Notes: generated from the sequence alone by a model not told the origin. A DNA stretch of 64,000 bases from Butyrivibrio sp. (GCF_015056685.1 NZ_SVFW01000004.1:85092-149091), one strand, 5' to 3'; shown: positions 33,422 to 42,991, counted from the first letter of the stretch. A program made the numbers and translations.

Positions 33422-35206
33422 ATGGCATTTGACGGAATAACTATTGCAAACTTAACTAAAGATTTTAGCGATTACCTGGTTGGTGGTCGTATATATAAGA
33501 TTGCCCAGACAGAAAGCGACGAGCTTTTTATTACTGTAAAACTTTCCTATGAAAATGCGGACAAGTATGGCATAAAGCAAAAAAGGCTGGTATTGTCATC
33601 CGACGCTTCTCTTCCACTTGCTTACATGACAGATGACAATAAGAATTCTCCAATGACAGCTCCGAATTTCTGCATGCTTCTTAGAAAGCACATCCAGAAC
33701 GGCCGCATTGTATCAGTAACTCAGCCTGGAGGCCTCGAGAGAGTCATCCGCTTTGAAGTCGAGCATCTGGATGAAATGGGGGATCTTAGGCATAAAGTTC
33801 TTTTGATCGAGATCATGGGAAAATATTCAAATATTATTTTTACCGATGAAAACAACGTGATAATTGATTCAATCAAGCACATTCCTGCATCTGTAAGCTC
33901 AGTACGAGAAGTTCTTCCGGGAAGAGAATATTTTGTCCCTTCACAGGAAAAAATAAATCCTCTTACTACTACGGCTGATGAATTTTCCAGTGCTGTCTTA
34001 AGCAAAGGGATGCCTATTTTTAAGGCTATCTACTCAAGCTACACAGGTCTTTCACCGATAGTTTCTCAGGAAATCTGCTACAGAGCAGGAATCGATGCCG
34101 ACAAATCTGCAATAGTCCTTGATGCAGGTGAAGGAGCCAAGGTTTACAGAGCTTTTGATGATGTGATGGAGCTTGTAAGAACTGGTAGATTTACTCCTTC
34201 TATAATCTATAATGGCGATATACCAAAGGAATACGCTTCTATCCCACTGACCATATATGAAGCTGAAGATTCTTCATTTAGGACTGCTCCTATTTCTGAT
34301 ATATCTGCACTTATCGAACAGTATTATGCTGAGAAAAATGTCTACACCAGGATCAGGCAAAAATCTGTCGATCTCAGGAAAATAGTACAGACTGCTCTTG
34401 AAAGAAATGTAAAAAAACTTGACCTTCAGACAAAGCAGTTAAAAGACAGTGAGAAAAAGGACAAATACAGGATCTACGGCGAGCTTTTGACCGTCTATGG
34501 TTATAACGCAGAGCCAGGTGCTAAAAGCATCACAGTAAACGACTATAACACCGGAGAAGACGTAACTATTACCCTTGATCCTACTCTTACACCAAGTCAG
34601 AATGCAAAAAAATATTTTGATAAATATACCAAGTTAAAGCGCACAGCTGAAGCCATGGACGAGCAGATAAAAGAAGTTTCAGAAGCGGTTGAACAGCTTG
34701 AATCAATAGAAAGTGCTCTGGAAATAGCTCAAAACGAAGCAGACCTTGCCCAGATAAGAAAAGAGCTTGTGGACAGTGGTTATATAAAATCTCACACCAC
34801 ATCCAAAAATGGCCGAAAGGAAAAGATAACAAGTAAGCCCTTCCACTATGTAAGCAGCGATGGATTTGATATTTTTGTTGGAAAAAACAACTATCAGAAT
34901 GATGAACTTACCTTTAAGACTGCAAATGGCGGCGACTGGTGGTTCCATGCCAAAAAAATTGCAGGTTCACACGTTGTTCTTATCACCGGTGGAAAAGAAG
35001 TTCCTGACAGAGCCTTTGAAGAAGCAGCTGCTCTTGCTGCATTCTATTCAAAGGGAAAGAACCAGGAAAAAGTAGAAATAGATTATTTAAAGCGAAAGGA
35101 TGTCAAAAAACCCGGCGGAGCAAAGCCCGGATTTGTTGTATATTATACCAACTATTCAATGGCAATTGCCCCTGACATCTCAAATCTCAAGCTTATCAGT
35201 GAATGA
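33422..35206 (+). CDS. rqcH: RqcH/NFACT ribosome quality-control protein
   Basis: 594 residues, full length. NFACT-N domain (DGITIANLTKDFSDYLVGGRIYKI), central coiled coil of about residues 300-440, and C-terminal NFACT-R domain with DWWFHAKKIAGSHVV and PGGAKPGFVVYYTN are all in place. RqcH binds stalled large ribosomal subunits and adds C-terminal alanine tails that mark the nascent chain for degradation. The Asp-Arg pair in the B. subtilis protein's NFACT-N domain seems to be Glu106-Arg107 here (GLERVI). The start at 33422 lacks a strong Shine-Dalgarno; GCGAGG lies 10 bases upstream. Confidence 0.93.
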   Translation: MAFDGITIANLTKDFSDYLVGGRIYKIAQTESDELFITVKLSYENADKYGIKQKRLVLSSDASLPLAYMTDDNKNSPMTAPNFCMLLRKHIQNGRIVSVTQPGGLERVIRFEVEHLDEMGDLRHKVLLIEIMGKYSNIIFTDENNVIIDSIKHIPASVSSVREVLPGREYFVPSQEKINPLTTTADEFSSAVLSKGMPIFKAIYSSYTGLSPIVSQEICYRAGIDADKSAIVLDAGEGAKVYRAFDDVMELVRTGRFTPSIIYNGDIPKEYASIPLTIYEAEDSSFRTAPISDISALIEQYYAEKNVYTRIRQKSVDLRKIVQTALERNVKKLDLQTKQLKDSEKKDKYRIYGELLTVYGYNAEPGAKSITVNDYNTGEDVTITLDPTLTPSQNAKKYFDKYTKLKRTAEAMDEQIKEVSEAVEQLESIESALEIAQNEADLAQIRKELVDSGYIKSHTTSKNGRKEKITSKPFHYVSSDGFDIFVGKNNYQNDELTFKTANGGDWWFHAKKIAGSHVVLITGGKEVPDRAFEEAAALAAFYSKGKNQEKVEIDYLKRKDVKKPGGAKPGFVVYYTNYSMAIAPDISNLKLISE

Positions 35207-35221
35207 TAGTCAAAATAAAAA

Positions 35222-35262
35222 ATCCCATGCAATAGGCAAATGCCACTTGCATGGGAATTTTT
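35222..35262. terminator. Bidirectional terminator between rqcH and the secreted protein gene
   Basis: CCCATGCAA pairs with TTGCATGGG over a 14-base loop; A-runs precede and T-runs follow. It ends rqcH on the plus strand and the secreted protein gene on the minus strand. Confidence 0.85.
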
Positions 35263-35295
35263 TATAATTCATTCTTTATATGAATACTTAAATTA

Positions 35296-36984
35296 TCAGC
35301 AGCCAAAGAGAGAATTAAGATACATGAAACCACAGTATCCGTTTGCATCTACAAGGCTGTTTACATCGTATCCAGCTGGAATTGTTACAGAATAGTTCTC
35401 TGCGCCTGTCTTATCCTTAGGGAATACGATCTGAACTGATACGTCAGGTCTTGTAGCAAGAGCATCTACCATTGCCTTATCAAGGCATGAGCACATAGCT
35501 GTCTCAAGAATTACTGTAGCATCCTTTGGAGCCTCTGTAACTGTCTTAATGAAAGCATTCTTGTACTCGATAGCTGTAAGGTTGCCAGCAGGAACCTTTA
35601 CTACCTTTGTAGCCTGTACAGGAACGTTTGAAGCCTCTTCACCGATGTATGCGCCGAGTACTGTAGGAAGTGCATTTGCACCAGTTGGAGATACTGTAAA
35701 TTTAGCAAAAATAAATGGTACTGAAGGAGTTTCAGACTCTGTACGTGGTTCATCGTCACTTACAGTTTCTGTATTCTCAGCAACTACTCTTCCGCCAATA
35801 AGATGTGCCTTGATTGATACACCACCCTTGTTGTTGTTAAGGCGAATTTCATATACACCATTTCCTAAATCAGTAACTGTTACGTTATCACCTGCAGTAA
35901 CAGAATAACCTTCCTGAACTGCAACTTTAATAGCTGAATTTACAGTCATAGTAAGAATACTTGAATCATTATCTACCACTTCCTTATCTGATAATGAAGA
36001 GCTCATATATGATGTATACCTGTCAGTTGAAATTGACTTGATAATGCTGTTATCTTCTTCCTCATGCTTGATGATATACTGGATATTATTTCTGATATAT
36101 TCCTCTACATCCTTGCTGATATTTTCATCATCAGTCACTACACTTACAAGATTAGTATCATCTGTGATTTCATATACAACGATCTGAGGAAGTTTGTTTA
36201 TGATCTCAAGAGAATTATCATCTTTTCCAGGCTTGACTACGATAGCAGCACTCTCATTGGAATCAGAAGTATCTTTAAGGGTACCGAGGATTTCTACCTT
36301 TTCACCACTAATGGGTGATTTTTCATCAATAACAATACCATTATCAGTATATGAAACATCTCCCTCAACAATAACCTTTGAATAGTTATTCATATCAATT
36401 CCGGTAGCACCAGTGGCATCACCGTAAACTTTAGTAGTAGATTGATCTCTTGCTATAATTGCAGTTTTTTCTGCGGTAACATTTCCCTTGCTGTTATCAT
36501 CAGAAGGATCGCCAACAGTAATAGTAGCATTTACTCCATTTGCTTTAATTCCATTACTATTGGATGTTACATTACCATTAATTGTGACAGAAGAATTTGC
36601 ATAAGCCTCAGCAGCGCCACGATTGTCATTTGTTAAATTAGGAGATGATACATCACCATTTACAGTTGCTTCTCCACCATTGAGTGCACCAACAGTTCTC
36701 CATTTAGCAGACTGGTTCTCTACGTTTCCGGTTACATTAACTTCAACGTTCTTACCGTCAGCATAAACGGTAGACCATGCTTCTTCACCGCTGTTAGTTA
36801 CCACATCCCCTTCGTAATCAGCTTTTACTTCTTCCTCACCTGTTGTCTGCTTCCAGGTTTCATCAAATCTCTCTGGAACAGATGCCGGATCCCCATCCGC
36901 TGCGAATGCAGTAAGTGATGCGCCAAATACTACAGACATTGCCATAGTAACGGCTGTTAGATTGATTAATGCTTTTTTATACAT
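35296..36984 (-). CDS. Secreted beta-rich repeat protein of unknown function
   Basis: 562 residues. A signal peptide of about 28 residues ends AFAADG. Residues 30-250 contain runs of short alternating strands with Asn and Gly (VTINGNVTSNSNGIKANGV, VNVTGNVENQSAKW), as in right-handed beta-helix or passenger domains. Residues 280-440 are mixed, and the tail has a strand-rich module ending in Cys (NSLFGC). No sortase motif or membrane anchor is visible, so the protein may be released or held by other means. The RBS is GGAGGAG, exactly complementary to the anti-Shine-Dalgarno stretch of the small RNAs at 42951 and 43544. Function unknown. Confidence 0.75.
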   Translation of the reverse strand: MYKKALINLTAVTMAMSVVFGASLTAFAADGDPASVPERFDETWKQTTGEEEVKADYEGDVVTNSGEEAWSTVYADGKNVEVNVTGNVENQSAKWRTVGALNGGEATVNGDVSSPNLTNDNRGAAEAYANSSVTINGNVTSNSNGIKANGVNATITVGDPSDDNSKGNVTAEKTAIIARDQSTTKVYGDATGATGIDMNNYSKVIVEGDVSYTDNGIVIDEKSPISGEKVEILGTLKDTSDSNESAAIVVKPGKDDNSLEIINKLPQIVVYEITDDTNLVSVVTDDENISKDVEEYIRNNIQYIIKHEEEDNSIIKSISTDRYTSYMSSSLSDKEVVDNDSSILTMTVNSAIKVAVQEGYSVTAGDNVTVTDLGNGVYEIRLNNNKGGVSIKAHLIGGRVVAENTETVSDDEPRTESETPSVPFIFAKFTVSPTGANALPTVLGAYIGEEASNVPVQATKVVKVPAGNLTAIEYKNAFIKTVTEAPKDATVILETAMCSCLDKAMVDALATRPDVSVQIVFPKDKTGAENYSVTIPAGYDVNSLVDANGYCGFMYLNSLFGC

Positions 36985-37052
36985 TTTTTCTCCTCCAATT
37001 AAAAAAATTACAAGAGAAATTATATAAAACCCCGCAAAGCCGCACCATGTCT

Positions 37053-37079
37053 AAATCGGCAAAATTTTTTCTCGTATTT
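37053..37079 (-). promoter_or_regulatory. Possible sigma-D-like promoter for the secreted protein
   Basis: GCCGATTT differs from the sigma-D -10 consensus GCCGATAT by one base, and AAAT lies 15 bases upstream where TAAA is expected. It is 69 bases from the ATG. Sigma-D control would link the protein to motility. The -35 is weak, so this is tentative. Confidence 0.3.
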
Positions 37080-37253
37080 TCCCAAATTAGTAAATTAAAT
37101 TACAAATTATGTGTCTTTTTTGTGATATCTTTGTTAATTATTAATCTATATTTTTTGTTCAATTTGTGAACTATTGTCATTTTTTCGAAAGGTTTACGTA
37201 AAATCCGCAAAAATAAGGCAATTTTCGATTGTGCATTTTGTTAAATAAATATT

Positions 37254-37312
37254 TAACAAAAAAACTTCTTGCAATGGATATCTTTCTTTCAATAACCAAT
37301 ACAAGAAGTTTT
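37254..37312 (-). terminator. Terminator after the M42 peptidase gene
   Basis: AAAACTTCTTG and CAAGAAGTTTT form an 11-bp stem around a 30-base loop, and on the minus strand seven T follow. The loop is long for a terminator but the stem and U-tract are clear. Confidence 0.7.
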
Positions 37313-37334
37313 GGAAACTAATTATAGTAATCGA

Positions 37335-38381
37335 TCAAAGAGAATACTGAATAAGAAGTCTTAATGTATTCTCTGCTCCATCCCTATGGCTTCTTTCGTA
37401 TCCATGAGATGCATACACTCCGGCGCCAATAAGACCGTGCTTTAAATCATTACCTGAACGAAGGGTTGCTTCTACATCACTACCATAGTGAGGGTAAATG
37501 TCTACAGCATAATCTGCTCCGCTGTCCATAGCAGCCTTGATAAGTCCCTGAACAATATCATAGCTATAAGGGCCGCCGCTGTCCTTTGCACAGATAGATA
37601 CCTGCTTCTCAGTACATGTAAGTCCATCGCCTACGCATCCCATATCTACTGAAATTGCCTCAGTACAGCCCTCAGGAACGCTGCTGCTTCCGCCGTGTCC
37701 TACTTCCTCAAAAACTGTAATATGAGCATAAAGAGCTCTCTTTGGAGTTATCTTATTGTCTTTTATATACTTGGCAAGACCAAAAAGAATTCCAACACTC
37801 AGCTTATCATCAAGGAACCTTGATTTAATATATCCGGTCTTAGTAACTCTGACATTTGGATCAAAACATACAAAATCACCAACTGAAATACCAAGCTTTT
37901 CTGTATCTTCCTTTGACTTTACATCTTCATCAAGAACAACTTCGCAGCTCTCCCATGATCTCTTTGTGTCATCATAATCACCATTTACATGGATAGATGC
38001 GTTATTTAGCTGGAAAGTACCTTCGTAAATGCCGTCAAACTTAGTGACAATACGAACATTCTCAGTTTCAGCATTATTAGGATTCATTCCGCCAAGATTT
38101 GTAAGCTGAAGTCTTCCATTTGACTTAATAGTAGCGACCATTCCGCCAAGTGTATCAGTATGAGCTTCTAAAAGAAGGCCATTCTTTTTATCCTTTCCTG
38201 TAAGATCCACTATTACGCCGCCCTTATTAGTAAGTTCAGCCTTAAAACCGAGCTTTTCAAACTCTTTTTTTACCCAGGCTGCAGCATCCTTTGTATATCC
38301 TGTTGGAGAATCAATGTTCAAAAGATCTGATGTCTCTTTTACAATAAAATCCGTATACTTTTTTAAATTTGCTTTTTTCAT
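37335..38381 (-). CDS. M42-family metallopeptidase (glutamyl aminopeptidase/endoglucanase type)
   Basis: About 348 residues. The metal-binding His/Asp of LLLEAHTDT near residue 65, and FEEVGHGG, CVGDG and later His (ASHGYERSHRDG) follow the M42/M20 co-catalytic pattern. M42 enzymes trim short peptides with two metals. The start at ATG 38381 has GGAGGT seven bases before it, so the longer frame from 38420 is not used. The end is followed by a terminator. It stands 55 bases from the flippase gene, which runs the same way. Confidence 0.9.
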   Translation of the reverse strand: MKKANLKKYTDFIVKETSDLLNIDSPTGYTKDAAAWVKKEFEKLGFKAELTNKGGVIVDLTGKDKKNGLLLEAHTDTLGGMVATIKSNGRLQLTNLGGMNPNNAETENVRIVTKFDGIYEGTFQLNNASIHVNGDYDDTKRSWESCEVVLDEDVKSKEDTEKLGISVGDFVCFDPNVRVTKTGYIKSRFLDDKLSVGILFGLAKYIKDNKITPKRALYAHITVFEEVGHGGSSSVPEGCTEAISVDMGCVGDGLTCTEKQVSICAKDSGGPYSYDIVQGLIKAAMDSGADYAVDIYPHYGSDVEATLRSGNDLKHGLIGAGVYASHGYERSHRDGAENTLRLLIQYSL

Positions 38382-38436
38382 TACGTCTACCTCCATAATG
38401 TCATTAAAACTTGCATGCAAAATGATATATATCGCA

Positions 38437-40098
38437 TTACAAGAGTTTTATCTTTTTCAAAATACCGGCTATAGATGCCCCCTTAGGGAATCTCTTAATA
38501 TCATCTTCTGTTGCTCCGCCGGACTTTATAAGAACCGCGAAATAAACAAAAGCTGCAACAAATACCGCCACAAATGTAGCAAAAAGATTGGCAAAATACT
38601 TACTTGAAATAATAAAGCCAAATAATAATTCGAACAGCTCATAAACGCCAAAAGCTGCTACTCCCATTACCAGTGCCGAAACAGATGGATACAGGTAAGT
38701 CTTTTTAAGGTCATAATACACAGGCAGATATTTATGCATAAATATATTGTTTAATACACACATCATAAATGAGTAAAGTATTGTCACAATACAAAGAGCA
38801 ATATCGCCCAGATCAGTATAGATAAGAAGAATGCTAAGAACCACTGTCTGCAAAATAAGCGCAAATAAGGCATTTAGCACAGGAACATTCACACGTCCAA
38901 TCCCCTGAAGAACCGCATTTGTAACTGTAGAGAGCGAATAAAATACTACAGTTATAGCAAGAAATCTAAGAAGCATTGATGCTTCATCAAGCGAAGCCCT
39001 CTGAGGGAAAAGAATCATCATAACAGGTCTTGCCAGGGCAAAAAGCCCAACTGCGCAAGGAATGGAAATCATCAGAATAACTCTTGTCACCCTTGATACA
39101 GTACTACCCGCTCCTTCAGTATCACCTTTTGCAAATGTTGTTGATACTTCAGGAATCATAGCTGAAGCTGCCGCACTTGCAAGAGCAATTGGAAGGTTTG
39201 TGATAACCATAGCTTTTCTGTTGAATATGCCATACATATACGCAACTGCACTCTCATCCATATTTTTCACATGCATAAGAATTCTGCTAAATAACGTTGA
39301 ATTTAAGAATGTTGAAAGGTTGTAAATGCAAGTGCTTAAGATAAAAGGAGTCACGATCAGAAATATCATTTTGTATATCTCTGAATTGCCCATTTCATCA
39401 TGAGTATCTTTTTGAACTCTTTTCTTTATATCAGGTCTATTAACGTTATAAACAAATAGCATGAACAAAAGAGCTATGAGTACTCCTGCTCCTGTTCCAA
39501 GCGCACTTCCTATAGCGCCATATACAGCTCTTTTGGATGGGTCCTCTGCTCCTGCAATGTTTGTAAGGATAATAGCCCCTCCAACACTGACGATGGCATT
39601 AAAGATCTGCTCAAGAAGCTGGGAAACAGAGGTTGGTACCATAGTTCTGTGAGCCTGAAAATAGCCTCGTAAAACTCCCAAAAATCCGAAGAGGAATATT
39701 GTAGGAGCAAAAAATCTAAGGACTGTAGCAGATCTTCCTGCAACCAAAATATCTGCAGCAAAAAACAGCACAAGACTTCCAACGCCGCCAACGATCAAAA
39801 CATAGATTATGGCGCACTTAAAGATCTTATGTGCATTTTTATATTCTTTTACAGCAAGTTTACCTGAAATAATCTTGGACATAGCAGATGGAATGCTATA
39901 TGAAGATACAAGAAGGACTATGGTATACACCGCATAAGCAGCTCCATAATAGCCATTTCCTTCATCGCCAATGATCGCTGCCAGCGGACTACCATATAAC
40001 AGGCCGATAATTCTTGAGATAATGCCTGCGATCGCAAGAATACCAGCCTGTTTTAAAAGATTCTTTTTTGAATTATTATCGTTAATACTACTTTTCAT
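38437..40098 (-). CDS. MOP-superfamily flippase (SpoVB/MurJ-like polysaccharide transporter)
   Basis: 553 residues with fourteen predicted helices. It begins with a polar N-terminus then LLKQAGILAIAGIISRIIGLLYGSPLAAIIG, typical of SpoVB-like lipid-II or polysaccharide flippases. Arg residues in the RIIG and RIL stretches match the family. The gene follows glgA with an 8-base gap, lacks a visible Shine-Dalgarno, and may depend on coupling. Exact lipid-linked substrate is unknown. A typical neighbour for envelope building. Confidence 0.85.
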   Translation of the reverse strand: MKSSINDNNSKKNLLKQAGILAIAGIISRIIGLLYGSPLAAIIGDEGNGYYGAAYAVYTIVLLVSSYSIPSAMSKIISGKLAVKEYKNAHKIFKCAIIYVLIVGGVGSLVLFFAADILVAGRSATVLRFFAPTIFLFGFLGVLRGYFQAHRTMVPTSVSQLLEQIFNAIVSVGGAIILTNIAGAEDPSKRAVYGAIGSALGTGAGVLIALLFMLFVYNVNRPDIKKRVQKDTHDEMGNSEIYKMIFLIVTPFILSTCIYNLSTFLNSTLFSRILMHVKNMDESAVAYMYGIFNRKAMVITNLPIALASAAASAMIPEVSTTFAKGDTEGAGSTVSRVTRVILMISIPCAVGLFALARPVMMILFPQRASLDEASMLLRFLAITVVFYSLSTVTNAVLQGIGRVNVPVLNALFALILQTVVLSILLIYTDLGDIALCIVTILYSFMMCVLNNIFMHKYLPVYYDLKKTYLYPSVSALVMGVAAFGVYELFELLFGFIISSKYFANLFATFVAVFVAAFVYFAVLIKSGGATEDDIKRFPKGASIAGILKKIKLL

Positions 40099-40106
40099 AA
40101 ATTAGG

Positions 40107-41552
40107 TCAAGGGCGTAGCCAATCGTACATCTCCTGATATTTTTCTGCGGAAACTTTCCAAGAGAAGTCAACTGCCATCGCACGATCTATCATCTTGTTC
40201 CATTCACGCTTCTGGTCGTAGAATACATGCTCTGCTTCTCTGATGGTACCAAGCATCTCATGAGCATTGTAGTTCAGGAATCCAAATCCTGTACCTGTAC
40301 TCTCATACTTGTTGTAAGGTTCAACAGTATCAATAAGGCCACCTGTCTGTCTTACAATCGGTATTGTACCATATCTTAACGCCATAAGCTGAGAAAGTCC
40401 ACAGGGCTCAAACAGAGATGGCATCAGGAACACATCTGAAGCCGCATATATCTTGTGAGACATAGGCTCTGAATAATAAATATTTGCAGAAACTTTGTCG
40501 TTGTATTTCCAGTCAAAGTGTCTGAAAGAGTTCTCGTACTGTTCCTGACCTGTACCAAGAACAACAAGCTGAATTGCATCCTGACACAATTCATCAAGAA
40601 CATAGTTGATAAGATCAAAGCCCTTCTGATCAGTAAGTCTTGAAACAATACCGATCATCATGCACTTATCATCTTCCTTAAGGCCAAGCTCTTTCTGCAA
40701 AGCGCGCTTATTCTTAACCTTTTCCTTGCGGAAATTGATGGCATTGTATTTGTAAGGAATGTACTTATCTGTTGATGGATTAAACTCATCATAGTCGATT
40801 CCGTTTACAATACCTCTGAGATCTCCGGCTCTTGCACGAAGAAGTCCATCAAGCTCTTCACCATAAAACTGAGTCTTGATCTCTTCTGCATATGCCTTAC
40901 TAACAGTTGTGATCGCATCTGAGTAAACAATACCACCCTTTAGAAGGTCAGCATCTTTGAAAAGTCCAAGTTTATCAGGTGCAAAGAAATAATCAGGTAA
41001 TCCGGTAATATCCTGAACTGTCTTAATATCCCATTTACCCTGGAATTTCAGGTTGTGGATAGTCATTATTGCCTTGATTCCTCTGTAGAACTCGCTACCC
41101 TGGAATCTCTCTTTTAAATAAACAGGAACAAGTCCTGTCTGCCAGTCATGACAGTGAATAATATCAGGTCTGAAATCAATAACAGGCAGAATAGAAAGAG
41201 CTGCTTTAGAAAAGAAAGCAAACTTCTCGATTTCAAATACTACGTCATCTCCATAAGGTTTCATTCCATTAAAGTAGAATTCGTTGTCGATGAAATAATA
41301 CTTTATTCCGTCAACCTCAGCCTTAAAGATACCAACGTACTCATTTTTCCAGTGAAAGTCCATATAGAAGTTGGAGATATACTCCATCTTCTCTTTCATC
41401 TGCTGGTTTATACATTTGTATAATGGTAATACTACACGAACATCAAAATATCTCTTATCAATGTTTTTTGGCAGTGAGCCTACTACATCAGCCAAACCGC
41501 CAGTCTTGATAAATGGTACACCTTCAGAAGCTACAAATAATATGTTCTTCAT
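40107..41552 (-). CDS. glgA: Glycogen synthase
   Basis: 481 residues, full length. The ADP-glucose-binding motif KTGGLADVVGSLPK starts at Lys16. A second-domain motif, SLFEPCGLSQLMALRYG with RQTGGL following, is near residue 375. This is the GT5 family. It transfers glucose from ADP-glucose to a growing alpha-1,4 glucan. The ATG shares one base with the trpS stop (TAATG), so it is cotranslated with trpS. glgC, glgB and glgP are not in the window. The pairing with a tRNA synthetase is unusual. Confidence 0.95.
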   Translation of the reverse strand: MKNILFVASEGVPFIKTGGLADVVGSLPKNIDKRYFDVRVVLPLYKCINQQMKEKMEYISNFYMDFHWKNEYVGIFKAEVDGIKYYFIDNEFYFNGMKPYGDDVVFEIEKFAFFSKAALSILPVIDFRPDIIHCHDWQTGLVPVYLKERFQGSEFYRGIKAIMTIHNLKFQGKWDIKTVQDITGLPDYFFAPDKLGLFKDADLLKGGIVYSDAITTVSKAYAEEIKTQFYGEELDGLLRARAGDLRGIVNGIDYDEFNPSTDKYIPYKYNAINFRKEKVKNKRALQKELGLKEDDKCMMIGIVSRLTDQKGFDLINYVLDELCQDAIQLVVLGTGQEQYENSFRHFDWKYNDKVSANIYYSEPMSHKIYAASDVFLMPSLFEPCGLSQLMALRYGTIPIVRQTGGLIDTVEPYNKYESTGTGFGFLNYNAHEMLGTIREAEHVFYDQKREWNKMIDRAMAVDFSWKVSAEKYQEMYDWLRP

Positions 41553-42646
41553 TAGTCAACCGTCTCCTCATATTTTGCAGATTGCATAGCTATTAGTTCT
41601 TTATCGTCAAAGTAGTTGATTCTCATTGCGTCCTTGACATCTGAAAGAGTCTGAGCCGCAACTTCTTTAGCTACTTCGCTTCCCTTTTTAAGCACATCAT
41701 ACACATATGGAATATCTTTTTGGAACTCTTTTCTTCTGTTCCTGATTGGTTCAAGCTCAGCCTGGATAACGTTATTAAGGAATTTCTTAACCTTAACGTC
41801 TCCAAGACCGCCTCTCTGATAGTGGTCCTTCATCTCCTGAAGACATGAGTACTCAGGAGCAAACTCAGCAAAGTGTTCATCCTTTGCAAAAGCATCAAGA
41901 TAGATAAATACAGGGTTACCCTCTACCTGACCAGGATCCTCAACTCTTAAATGATTAGGATCTGTGAACATGCTCATAACCTTTTTCTTGATAGAATCAG
42001 GCTCTTCTGAAAGGTAGATGCAGTTGCCAAGAGACTTACTCATCTTGGCCTTACCGTCTATACCAGGAAGACGCAGACATGCTGCATTATCAGGTAAAAG
42101 AATTTCAGGCTCAACTAAAGCCTCGCCATATACTGAATTAAACTTTCTAACAATTTCCTTGCACTGCTCAAGCATAGGCTCCTGATCCTCACCAACAGGA
42201 ACAGTTGTAGCCTTAAATGCTGTAATATCAGCTGCCTGGCTTATAGGATATGTAAAGAATCCGACAGGAATACTTGTTCCAAAGTTTCTCATCTGAAGCT
42301 CAGACTTAACTGTAGGATTTCTCTGAAGTCTGGAAACTGTAACAAGATTCATATAATAAAATGTCAATTCAGTAAGCTCAGGAATCTGAGACTGAATAAA
42401 CAGTGTTGACTTAGCCGGATCAAGGCCCACTGAAAGATAATCAAGTGCAACCTCTATAATATTCTGACGAACTTTCTCAGGATTATCAGCATTATCTGTA
42501 AGTGCCTGAGCATCAGCGATCATAATAAATATCTTGTCAAACTCCCCCGAGTTCTGAAGCTCTACCCTTCTGCGAAGTGATCCTACATAATGTCCAACAT
42601 GAAGCTTACCTGTAGGACGATCTCCCGTTAAAATAATCTTACTCAT
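41552..42646 (-). CDS. trpS: Tryptophanyl-tRNA synthetase
   Basis: 364 residues from ATG 42646. The class I signature is GDRPTGKLHVGHYVG near residue 8 and KMSKSLGN near residue 195. The start is set by GAGGAGA upstream; codons before it in frame (from 42691) are not conserved-looking. No T-box leader, which often controls such genes in Firmicutes, is seen in the upstream region. Promoter candidate at 42703-42731. The stop is shared with the glgA start. Confidence 0.95.
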   Translation of the reverse strand: MSKIILTGDRPTGKLHVGHYVGSLRRRVELQNSGEFDKIFIMIADAQALTDNADNPEKVRQNIIEVALDYLSVGLDPAKSTLFIQSQIPELTELTFYYMNLVTVSRLQRNPTVKSELQMRNFGTSIPVGFFTYPISQAADITAFKATTVPVGEDQEPMLEQCKEIVRKFNSVYGEALVEPEILLPDNAACLRLPGIDGKAKMSKSLGNCIYLSEEPDSIKKKVMSMFTDPNHLRVEDPGQVEGNPVFIYLDAFAKDEHFAEFAPEYSCLQEMKDHYQRGGLGDVKVKKFLNNVIQAELEPIRNRRKEFQKDIPYVYDVLKKGSEVAKEVAAQTLSDVKDAMRINYFDDKELIAMQSAKYEETVD

Positions 42647-42702
42647 TTCAAAAAATATCTCCTCACAAAACTTATCTGTATTTAAAAGCAAATATGAATT
42701 CT

Positions 42703-42731
42703 ATAATACATTATTTTATGTTCAGATACAA
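42703..42731 (-). promoter_or_regulatory. Promoter of the trpS-glgA-flippase run
   Basis: TTGTAT (42726-42731) and TATTAT (42703-42708) on the minus strand are separated by 17 bases. The -10 is one mismatch from consensus, the -35 three. It lies about 55 bases before the trpS ATG. Confidence 0.45.
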
Positions 42732-42843
42732 TCTGTATTGTCTCTTTAATAATAATCCCCCAGAAAGAAATAAACTATATTTCGTTACTATATTATTTAT
42801 TATTTCGATTTACTTTATTTTTAATTTATAAATCGTACATATT

Positions 42844-42872
42844 TTGTCCAAATTTAGAACTTATTATATAAT
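42844..42872 (+). promoter_or_regulatory. Promoter of small RNA A
   Basis: TTGTCC (42844-42849) and a perfect TATAAT (42867-42872) on the plus strand are exactly 17 bases apart. Transcription should start near 42878-42880, at the base of the first hairpin. No open reading frame follows, which points to a non-coding transcript. Confidence 0.65.
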
Positions 42873-42877
42873 CTATC

Positions 42878-42991
42878 AGAAGAAAAACTTCTGACTCCCC
42901 CAACAAAACTTTTTTCATACCGGGTCGATCGGCTCCCCACTGGTCGACCCCTCCTCCCAAAAACAGACCACCTGTAAAGGTGGTTTTTCTT
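42878..42991 (+). ncRNA. Small RNA A with CUCCCC loop and anti-Shine-Dalgarno region
   Basis: About 112 bases, unlike any Rfam family I can name. In order: hairpin CAGAAG/CTTCTG; a single-stranded ACTCCCCC and CAACAAAA stretch; a 9-bp hairpin at 42922-42950 whose 11-base loop contains CTCCCC; a free CTCCTCCC (42951-42958) complementary to strong ribosome binding sites; then the terminator ACCACC/GGTGGT with T-tract. A 28-base segment (42894-42921) is identical in small RNA B. C-rich loops pairing with Shine-Dalgarno sequences are known for RNAIII and Rsa RNAs of S. aureus. I infer a trans-acting translational regulator. Confidence 0.6.
42965..42990. terminator. Terminator of small RNA A and, on the other strand, of the 103-residue gene
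   Basis: ACCACC and GGTGGT form a 6-bp stem with TGTAAA loop. T-tracts follow on both strands: TTTTTCTTTT on plus, CTGTTTTT on minus. Confidence 0.85.

Larger units (their letters stand above)
36985..37334. other. 350-base intergenic region
   Basis: AT-rich, no credible gene. It holds a possible promoter and leader for the secreted protein gene and a terminator for the M42 gene. A minus-strand GCCGATTT (37053-37060) resembles a sigma-D -10 element, with AAAT 15 bases upstream. A TATAAT at 37019-37024 lacks a good -35. Some GC-rich bases (37030-37050) look structured but do not fit a riboswitch I know. Confidence 0.5.

Noticed and set aside
36985..37060. Cyclic-di-GMP or other riboswitch before the secreted protein
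   Set aside because: Some GC-rich bases match fragments of the GEMM pattern, but the two-stem layout with GNRA loop is missing.
42647..42800. T-box leader for trpS
   Set aside because: No specifier loop, no T-box sequence and no terminator/antiterminator pair were found in the 150 bases before the start.
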